Origin: Diploptera punctata
Lineage: Eukaryota; Arthropoda; Insecta; Blattodea; Blaberidae
Direction of reading: 5' to 3'
Length of the DNA: 64,000 nt
NCBI GenBank assembly: GCA_030220185.1
Contig: JASPKZ010010274.1
Coordinates: 597,689-661,688, forward strand
Both the position numbers and the translations under genes were made by a program. The notes under the pieces were generated by a model. The model was not told where the DNA came from, did not search any database, and worked only from the letters and a program-made list of their open reading frames with translations. Position 1 is the first letter of the stretch; each line of letters starts with the position of its first letter. Of the stretch, positions 56,723-64,000 are shown piece by piece.

Positions 56723-56770
<48 letters not shown>

Positions 56771-56782
56771 CACACACACACA
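56657..56782. repeat. CA-rich array with CCACA variants
   Basis: ACACCACACACCACACAC-type units pass into pure CA and one AACA break. Confidence 0.93.
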
Positions 56783-56820
56783 TTATATTCCTGAGGTCGT
56801 TAGTACTAGACTGCTACATA

Positions 56821-57385
56821 CAGAGTGGTTCAGAAATATGGTATACGTTTGATCACATTTTGTGACGAAAATATTATTATTAAAGGAAATATGAGTTATA
56901 ATTGGAAAGGGAATCCTTCAAATTACAACAATAGAACAAAACAAATCACTGCTCATGTGCAGCTTGACCGGTTGATTTTTGTGGGCTAGCGTCGAAAGCC
57001 TCCACAATTCTCTTCGTTGTTTCTGCATCCGTGCTAATGCGAGGCCTTCCAAGAGGTTTGATTTTCTGCGTCTTCCCGTTTCCAGCAGTCGTTTTCTCCA
57101 CTTCACCACAGTCGACGGCTGCAATGCTACGCTAAACTCACGTCTTGCCCGTATTGCGGCCTCACGATCATTACCATACGTTATTGCTCATGCAGCAATT
57201 GTAATTTGCTGTTGCATATTGAATGCCATTTTGACTAATGACGTAATATCTACACTGTTTTGTTTTATCCCATTGTTGTAATTTGAATAATTGCCTTTCC
57301 AACGGTAATTTCATATTTTCTGTAATGGTAATATTTTCATCACACAACGCGATCAAACGTATAGCCATATTTATGATTCACCCCG
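56821..57385 (-). mobile_element. Mariner-like deletion derivative, about 95 bp inverted repeats
   Basis: Ends CAGAGTGGTTCAGAAATATGG and, complemented, CGGGGTGAATCATAAATATGG; TA on both flanks. The arms match over about 95 bp with gaps: ATACGTTTGATC, GTGA.GAAAATATTA, GGAAAGG. The interior minus strand (57190-56945) encodes an N-terminal DNA-binding part: REFSVALQPSTVVKWRKRLLETGRR, then in a shifted frame PLGRPRISTDAETTKRIVEAFD. This is the helix-turn-helix plus GRPR layout of Tc1/mariner-superfamily transposases. No catalytic domain. Confidence 0.78.
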
Positions 57386-57389
57386 TATT

Positions 57390-58130
57390 TATTTTTAAAT
57401 TACTGTATAGGCTCATATTTACATTGGAAGTCCAAGGAGTGAAGCTAGTTGGGATTTCTCATGAAAATATACAGGTTTAGCGTCCACAATATTCGATTTT
57501 ACGTAACAAAACTTGGAATATGCCATCGAAATAAAACGAGAGTTATTCTCTAAAATATCGGCGAAATCCGGCTATAAAAAACTTAGAGGTTGCCTGAAAC
57601 CCAAAATTTAAAAATAATAATAACAGTCACCATGTTCATTTTCTCACAATACATGTACGATTTAACAGACAAAACGAAGCTATATTCTGGAAAGCAACGA
57701 AATCGGACCATAAATACATTTTCTAAGGATTTCGATTAGTTTACGCAATTCCCGGGTGACGGAATTTTTATTTCTCTGTGGCGCATTAGTATGTTAGTGG
57801 CTTGTTTAAGCCTACATACATAATAGAACACAGATATAACTAACTTGCAGATATTAAGTATTTTTAAATTCCCGCAAGCATTAAAAATGTCGTGGTTACA
57901 AATTGAATTTTTTCAATACTATGTTAAACGAAAATTGCACTTTCTCAACTTATAGGAAAATTGACATTACTTATATACGTGTCGTCACTGATTTATAATC
58001 AGTAATGATATAAGAGTTTCGGGTTCATACTCAGCGAATGTTGATGTAGTTTTAGGATCAAAATTCCAAAATGCAAGTCCTCCGGGAAGGACTTAGAACT
58101 GTGATCAGGAGTCTCGAGTTAGTTGGGAAT
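57390..58130. other. No gene recognised
   Basis: AT-rich; nothing assignable. Confidence 0.45.
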
Positions 58131-58133
58131 GTA

Positions 58134-58343
58134 TTACCCGTTTAAGGAGTAAGCGCAGTTGTTGATGGAGGGCACTGCAGTCGTGTTTATGCAGGAATAG
58201 ATCACGTGACACTGCTATCTACGAGTGCAGAGGGGAATGGGACGTGAGACTCTGACAGTGTACGCTGCTTTATATGACGTCACGTGTAGCAACAAACAGA
58301 GCTTCGTAATTCTTCCGCCTGCAGAGATATTTTGAATGACTAA
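58134..58343. mobile_element. 210 bp MITE, second copy
   Basis: Same length and ends as 15512-15721 (TTACCCGTTTAAGG; complement of end TTAGTCATTCAAAA), TA at 58132-58133 and 58344-58345, and the interior GTAGCAACAAA and TTCTTCCGCCTGCAGAGAT conserved. Roughly nine tenths identical by eye. Confidence 0.9.
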
Positions 58344-58345
58344 TA

Positions 58346-59470
58346 AAAAACACCAAGCCTAAATTAGAGCCTCTGAACAAAGTATAATCCCTATTTCCAA
58401 CCAAGTAACACCTTATATGACTTCTAGATGGATCTTTCAGGCAATGATCTAACCACTTAACATTTTTTGACATTTGTAGGGAGACTATGGCTTCCGTCAT
58501 CATTGGCAATTAATTTTAATTCTCTTAATGTAGTCACTCATAACCTAATTAGTAACGCTAATGCGGGTTGTCCGCTCTGCGTGACGGGAGCATTTGCTCC
58601 CAGAATAAGCGTATATACACTAATTCAACCCAGGAAGTTACTACAGACCTTATGGGTTATGCCAGTGTCGCCATACGTACAGAGAGTAGATGTCAAACTT
58701 ATAACTATATTTGTTTGTTATGGAGGGGCAAGGTTAGCAGTAGTTTTTCCAAATGAATGTACTATACATTAAAAAAAATATAGTTTTTCTTTTACGGCAT
58801 GCAAACTAGTTTCATAGTAAATATGAGAGTGATACTTTTACACAGGATAGTATATAGATCCGCAAGAGCTCAGTGACAAGTGGTAACTGTTCTTTTTGTA
58901 TATAAGAGGGGGTGGCGTGGACGGCTACAACTTAAAACTATGTACTTGCTGTGTTGCAATCTTCAGTTTTATATAAGGATTTCTCTCAAGAAAATACTGT
59001 TGAAATGGCAATCCAGTTCCCTATTCCAAATACACAGTAAATTCCTGGGATGAATCTGAGTGTAATTCACTTATGTCAGTTGCTGAGTAGACACTACTTC
59101 CACGAAGTCGCCAAAATTTTGGGTCAGTTTAAAAATCCTGAACCCTCTGGGATACGAATCCCTGACTAAGGTATTGTCTTAACAATTTTCGCTAAGTGCT
59201 CCCAATTAGTAACAACATCCAGAGAAAAACATTTTGTGTTCCTGTCAGTACAACACTCTTAAGATATTCAGGTAAAAGTAAACATATATTTTGGTACATA
59301 CAAATTTGATTACAGTTGGAATTTTGAAAATTAAAGTTTTATATTTTCTTGGTAGAATCTTGTAAGGGCGGAGAAATATATGTTTACACGCATTGCAGGA
59401 TATGTTGTTATGTAGTTAGAAGAGGAATACAAGCCCTAATGATCACAAGCATGGAGTATTGTGATCCATA
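58346..59470. other. No gene recognised
   Basis: Overlapping frames at 58467-58772 lack known motifs. Otherwise unassigned. Confidence 0.4.
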
Positions 59471-60054
59471 TACAGTGTGTTAGGAAATGATTATTACAAA
59501 CTGCTAGGACTTGTAGAGAGGACCGAGTAGATAACGTTTTGAATAAAAACAAAAGTCCGGAAACGTACCTTTTCAATTGTTGTATATATGTATATAACAA
59601 GTTCACAATAAGCGTTCAAATCTCCCATGTCTGCCGGGGATAAATCGAGAGTTACCTATATATTATTTGTGACTGAATTACATTTACACAACCCAACATT
59701 CACTTATTTCGTGACAGTGTCCAATGTCAAGGGGAACAAAGAAACTTCACTTTGTCACTGTAAACGTAATTGTTTATAAGTAAACAACCAAACTTTGTCT
59801 TCTTCAGGTGGTAACATTGTAGCTAGTACTTATTCTTAATACCATGGGTTTAATGTAGCGATCACCAAGTTCGTTTCAACAATGTAACTTTAATCAAGTT
59901 ATGGTACGCTCTCCCTATCTCACTCTTAGAGTGACAAAGAGTAGCTTTTTTTTCTCCTTGACATTGGATATTGTCGTGAAATCAGCGAATGCTGTGTTGT
60001 ATAAATTAAACTGTACACGTGAGTAGAATCGACTACATGTCATTGAGCTTCAAG

Positions 60055-60375
60055 ATGTTTTATGGGAAACTGATATAATACGAACAATTAGGTCTAAGTC
60101 CCGTAGAATGCGAACTTGTTGACCAATAGTTTTTAATGTAACTGCTGGTCTATTAATTTCATCTATTAGGTAAAGAAACTGTAGGCAGGACATATGCCAC
60201 GAATGAGGAATGAAAAACGGGCACGGAAATTCCTTGTAGGAAAATCAGAGGGAAAGCGCGTAGTAGGTAGGCCAAGAATGAGCTAGAAGAATAACAGTAA
60301 CCATGATTTGATGTAAGTAGACTACGCAGTGGATGATTAGAAAACATTAGCTCAGGATACACGTGCATGGATTAA
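60055..60375 (+). repeat. RTE-like LINE 3' tail, old
   Basis: GATATAATACGAACAATTAGG, GGCAGGACATATGCCACGAAT, GGAATGAAAAACGGGCACGG, TTCCTTGTAGGAAAATCAGAGG, AGGTAGGCCAAGAATGAG and GATTAGAAAACATTAGCTCAG follow the family order. A foreign stretch of about 50 bp lies near 60118-60170. The end is cut. Confidence 0.75.
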
Positions 60376-60539
60376 AAATATAATTAAATTTCTGGATGCA
60401 TTAATAGAGTATATCATCGCGGAAGTCCAGATTTAAAAAATAGAAATTTTAAATTAGGAAAAATATGAAAGTTAAAATATGTTTTTAAATTAGGAAATGT
60501 GCACTCAGTTGAGCAATAGAGACAGCATACACACCCAGA

Positions 60540-60642
60540 CCCAAAGTGCAGATTTTCTTAAAATCCCTATCCCGCCGGGATTTCGAACCCGGGTCGCCGG
60601 AGTGGAAGGTAGGGACTCCACGACTACGCCACGGCAACGGAC
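60540..60642 (-). repeat. tRNA-derived SINE head
   Basis: The minus strand reads CCGTTGCCGTGGCGTAGTCG, TGGAGTCCCTACC, CTCCGGCGACCCGGGTTCGAAATCCCGGCGG. The A- and B-box regions are well kept. The T-loop has one base too many, and the acceptor ends pair poorly, so I do not call a functional tRNA. Confidence 0.6.
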
Positions 60643-60644
60643 AA

Positions 60645-60910
60645 GTTAAAAGAAATGTATTGCAGACAATTGAAGGAAGGCTGTTAGGATGGTATGGACA
60701 TCTTAAGAGGATGACATCTCTTAGAATACGTAAGAAGATCTTGGGGTGAAAACAGATAGGAAAAGAAGAAAGGGAAGACCTAAAGAAGGTTGGATGGACA
60801 ATATGAGAAGATTATGAATAAACTGGGACTTATAGATGAGGATGATCAGGACCGCTACGCTACAACAGGAGAAGGCGAATTTCTTGAGAGGCGACAGAAA
60901 ACCGCAGTAT
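60645..60910 (+). repeat. RTE-like LINE 3' tail, another subfamily
   Basis: Encodes NVLQTIEGRLLGWYGHLKRM, then GRPKEGWMDNMRRL, and a DL.DR..W-type end before GAATTTCTTGAGAGGCGACAG. It shares the architecture of the tails at 12285 and 43470, not the sequence of the 52721 family. Confidence 0.65.
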
Positions 60911-61109
60911 TGTGGATAAATTCTGAATTTAAAAAATGAATTACTTTCTAGTTTATCCCGGCAGACGCGTGATATTTAAACACGTTTGCGAATTTGACTT
61001 GCAGCAGGAAAACGGTTCGTTCTCGGACAAAAAATCATATCCAAAACGTTATTTCCACAGTCTCCTCTACAAGGCCTAGAAGTTTGTAATGGAATGTCCG
61101 AGAACTTAT

Positions 61110-61412
61110 ATACCATAAAAAGTAATCTCCCATAATGTCCTCAGAGAGGGCGCTGTATACGTAGAAACCAACAAAAAATCGTCTATTCTAGGTGCCGTCA
61201 ATTTTATTTCCACCATTATTAAAATAAAATCACAACGTATCCTATTTTTCGTATGGGCAGTAGAGGTTACGTTCAATACCAACTCGAATTCGTATGAGAA
61301 ATGAGGTCAGAATTCACAAAAATGTTTGTCTTCTTCAGGTGGTAACATTGAAATTAATAATTTCAAGTCCTTATGTTGTTGAATTTGGAGTTAAACCGTC
61401 TAAGAAACAAAC
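61110..61412. repeat. Unassigned repeat sharing a 26 bp word with 59790
   Basis: TTTGTCTTCTTCAGGTGGTAACATTG occurs near 61325 and near 59793, in the loop of the fold-back element. The remainder is not recognised. The word is quoted by its two positions; only a short core (CTTCTTCAGGTGGTAAC) is needed to find it. Confidence 0.45.
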
Positions 61413-61416
61413 AGGC

Positions 61417-61565
61417 CTATTCCACCGCTGTGTTACCCGTCGTAGCGTGGATGCCTCATATGCAGAGAGTCCGGATTCGATCCTAAATCGGGACAATCTC
61501 CTAGGTGATGATTTTTCGGGATATTTCCTCACCTGTAATATACAATTTAATGTTAGGAAATGTTA
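61417..61565 (+). repeat. SINE-A, diverged 5' half
   Basis: TTCCACCGCTGTGTTACCCG, GTCCGGATTCGATCCTAAATC (B box GGATTCGATCC), CTAGGTGATGATTTTTCGGG and CCTCACCTGTAATA. It passes directly into an ATT array. Confidence 0.72.
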
Positions 61566-61715
61566 ATAATAATAATAATAATTATTATTATTATTATTAC
61601 TATTATTATTATTATTACTATTATTATTATTACTATTATTATTACTATTATTATTATTGTTACTATTATATTATTGTTATTATTATTATTATTATTATTA
61701 ATTATTATTATTATT
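61566..61715. repeat. AAT to ATT/ACT array
   Basis: Starts as AAT, flips to ATT with ACT variants every 3-5 units. Confidence 0.93.
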
Positions 61716-62022
61716 TTATTGCGATGCGATTGAGGGTCTTTCCACTTTTCAGCGGGTTGCCCTTTTACCAGCCGGCTGCTGGCCCTTCACATCCACATGT
61801 GTCAATCACAGAGGTAGATGATCAACAGCCAGTGTAGGGGTGACATGTGGTTAGCATGTCGAGTCCCCCAGGCGTTATAGCTGGTTCCTCAATCTGGAGC
61901 CGCTACTTACTGTAGCTACCCAATTGCCTCACGATGCTGGGTGGGCACCGGTCCCATTACTGGCCGAAATACCATGAGAAAATTTCTTCCCCCATGGAGA
62001 CTCGAACCAGGGCAAGTCCCCT
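61716..62022 (-). mobile_element. tRNA-Leu-like SINE body
   Basis: Reverse complement of 36700-36970: ATTGAGGGTCTTTCCACTTT, GGGTTGCCCTTTTACCAGCC, CATCCACATGTGTCAATCAC, GGGGTGACATGTGGTTAGC and ACCATGAGAAAATTTCTTCC, ending at GACTCGAACCAGGGCAAG (B box). The tRNA head is cut off by the next ATT array. Very similar to the 36617 copy. Confidence 0.88.
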
Positions 62023-62435
62023 ATTATTATTATTATTACTATTATTATTATTATTATTATTATTACTATAATTATTAATTATTACTATTATTATTAATTA
62101 TTACTATTATTATCATTAATTACTATTATTATTATTATTATTATTATAATTATTACTATTATTATTACTATTATTATTATTACTATTATTATATTATTTA
62201 TTATTACTATTATTATTACTATTATTCCTATTATTATTATTACTATTATTACTATTATTATTATTAACTATTATTATTCTACTACTATTATTATTATTAT
62301 ACTACTAATATATTATTATTACTACTATTATTAATATTACTACTATTATTATTACTACTATTATTATTACTATTATTATTACTATTATTATTATTACTAT
62401 TATTATTATTATTACTATTATTATTATTATTTTTT
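62023..62435. repeat. Long ATT/ACT array
   Basis: About 400 bp of ATT with ACT, CAT and CCT variants and two short T runs at the right end. Together with 61566-61715 it brackets the SINE fragment, so the SINE may have landed in an existing array. Confidence 0.93.
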
Positions 62436-62639
62436 TTTTCATTTTTTTTTCCACGCATGCCCCCTTACCGTAGAATATTACATGCATAACATAACAAACA
62501 TAAACTCAGATAACAATAACTTACATAACATCAACATTTGGTTTTGTTTTACATGTTTTTTTTTTATCTTCGTCACTTGTTAATCACTCATTTTCGTACA
62601 CTATTGTTTTTATATATTTTTGAAATGTCTTAAATATTT

Positions 62640-63830
62640 GTGTATTAGGTCTTTCTTCTTTCTCCATTCACAGGCCTGTTTCCTCCTTCTTTGCTGATTT
62701 CCTCTTTCAACTTATTTCTAGAATGCTGCTGCAATTCACAATATTATAAAGCATATGTTCTCTACATTTTGAATTGCTTTTCTACATGGACAGGTTTGCG
62801 TTGTTTATTATTCCAATACGATAAAGATGTGATATATTTTTCCATGACCAGTTAATAGTTTCAAGAAAATTCTGGAGTATTTCACATTTAAGATTTAATA
62901 ACTGTCTCTGACTGATGGAAGAACTTCTTACATGGCTCCTTTATCTGCGTTGTCCATTCGTTCTTTCTGCCATTTAATGGTTCCTTCGTCTTTTATTTGG
63001 GCAACTATTGATGATTTAGGTATTTTTGTATATTCTATTCTACGGTTACGCTGGTTTCTGTTGCAGCTTGTTTTTGCCAATTGATCTGCCATTTCATTCC
63101 CATAAATTCTAACATGTGATTTATCCAGCCGAAATGTACTATCCAATTTTGTTCCCTGAGTTTTGCCTATTGTTGTCTTATTTTTGATATGAGTATCCCT
63201 GTTTGAAGTTGTTTTTAATTAGGTCGAGAGTAACGTTACTATCTGTATAAACTGCAACAAAACTTTTTTCAGAGCTGTTTTGGTCAATTGATGGTAATTG
63301 CTTCTAGAGCTTTAAGAATTCCTATCTGTTCAGCTTGATTATTTGAGCAAACGATTTGGACAGTTTGGCTTTTATTGTATGCCTAATTTTTCCATTTTTC
63401 AAGAACTAACTGCAGCAGCCCCTACCATTCCCTTGAATTTACTGCCATCAGTGTATATTTTTATTTTTGTAGTTGTTCGATTCTTCAATGTCGCCCCACA
63501 ATTAATTTCTTTCTGCCGGATGTGGCCACTCCTCCTTTTTGAGTGGGTGTGTCAATGTTTGTGTGGTCATCGTGTATGGCTCTATATAACTAGTGCTGTT
63601 TCTTGTATACTGATAGTTATGGGTTTAATTCCAGCTAAGATACAAGATACTTCATATGGTAATGTTGTATAGGCTTTGGCTATGGTGACATTATAACTTC
63701 TTGAAACCCTCTTCAACTTTTTAATTTTTTTTTTGTTGTCTTATTCTTAATCTTCCTCCCATATTGGGGCCCCATATGTTAACATAGCAAGATTGCTCCA
63801 TTGTATATAGTCCTTAATGCCTATTACGAT
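62640..63830 (-). pseudogene. LINE fragment with RNase H domain
   Basis: Read on the minus strand: SNLAMLTYGAPIWEE (about 63800-63755, post-RT), LKALEAI near 63300, VYTDSNVTLDLIKNN (about 63250-63205; the Asp-Ser of an RNase H), and after a frameshift HVRIYGNEMADQLAKTS (63120-63065), the typical last RNase H block (H..GNE.AD.LAK). A degraded LLTGHGKI-like segment follows near 62860. RNase H after the RT is known in Jockey-, I- and R1-type LINEs. The RT itself is absent: the fragment meets an ATT array near 63830. Several stops. Confidence 0.78.
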
Positions 63831-64000
63831 TATTATTATTATTATTATTACTATTATTATTAGTACTATTATTTTATTATTATTTTATTACTATTATTAT
63901 TATTACTATTATTATCATTATTATACTATTATTATGATTATATTCTTCCTCTTCTTCTTCTTCTTCATTACTCTTAGTCTTCTCTTCTTTCTTAGTATTA
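63828..64000. repeat. ATT array passing into CTT-rich DNA
   Basis: ATT with ACT and CAT variants to about 63945, then TTCCTCTTCTTCTTCTTC. Continues to the window edge. Confidence 0.9.

Larger units (their letters stand above)
59473..61105. mobile_element. Large fold-back element with nested insertions
   Basis: The outer left arm (from CAGTGTGTTAGGAAATG, after TA) pairs with the region ending near 61105: ACAAACT(G/T)CTAGG.CTTGTAGAG, ATAACGTTTTG and TCTGCCGGGGATAAA with TTTATCCCGGCAGA. The inner left arm (59690-59765, ATTCACTTATTTCGTGACAG, CCAATGTCAAGG, CTTTGTCACT) pairs with 59935-60010. The gap between the right-arm pieces, 60011-60930, is filled by LINE tails and a tRNA-like SINE. The arms are therefore about 290 bp long. 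The outer arms match those of 48828-49745. The right edge is uncertain. Confidence 0.72.

Noticed and set aside
60565..60642. Functional tRNA on the minus strand
   Set aside because: The T-loop has an extra base and the acceptor arms pair poorly. It is more likely a SINE head.

Overview
This window is animal nuclear DNA made almost entirely of transposable-element remains. It is AT-rich, has no operons or compact genes, and I could not support any host protein-coding gene, functional tRNA, rRNA or CRISPR array. The mixture points to a large, repeat-rich insect genome: APE-type LINEs, several tRNA-derived SINEs, Tc1/mariner, pogo and hAT remnants, abundant (AAT)n and (CA)n, and frequent 'taggcctat/gtaggcctac' words. 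A cockroach or other polyneopteran is my best guess, but that is inference and not proved by the sequence.

Layout. 1-3240: decayed repeats and a LINE reverse-transcriptase (RT) remnant interrupted by a CR1/L2-like LINE tail (itself hit by a SINE) and by an RTE-like LINE tail. 5270-9725: SINE copies, a LINE tail and an exact 3 x 39 bp tandem repeat. 10540-12980: a promoter-like stretch, a pogo-like transposon and short LINE tails. 13180-17450: a broken Jockey-like LINE with a zinc-knuckle ORF1, an endonuclease and an RT; it is interrupted by a reversed LINE tail that carries a 210 bp MITE. 18533-21140: an RTE-like LINE. 25095-26705: a CR1/L2-like LINE. 27485-28560: a hAT (ZBED5-like) transposase pseudogene. 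29656-31995: reversed CR1/L2-like LINE, tandem units and LINE tails. 33394-36970: CR1/L2-like LINE and tRNA-Leu-like SINEs. 37600-41640: simple repeats, LINE 5' regions and a deleted mariner-like element. 42246-45050: SINE, LINE tails and (AAT)n. 45055-47370: a Tc1-like DD34E transposon with perfect terminal repeats inside a SINE. 48705-51240: a long-inverted-repeat element hit by a LINE tail, then the cleanest LINE insertion of the window (50087-51224). 52721-55462: the longest RTE-like LINE. 55820-58343: a CR1/L2-like tail, a mariner-like deletion derivative and the second 210 bp MITE. 59473-61105: a large fold-back element with nested insertions. 61417-64000: SINEs, long ATT arrays and the RNase H end of another LINE on the minus strand.

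The sequences act as parasites and hosts of one another, not as a pathway. Autonomous LINEs would have supplied the enzymes that spread the short LINE tails and SINEs; target-site duplications (TSDs) and matching empty sites inside the window let the order of many insertions be read. No autonomous element here is intact. I did not find a convincing new biological system. The most informative signals are the precisely datable nested insertions, the MITE with an internal empty-site control, a conserved 3' hairpin in the CR1/L2-like LINE, and fold-back elements with long inverted repeats.
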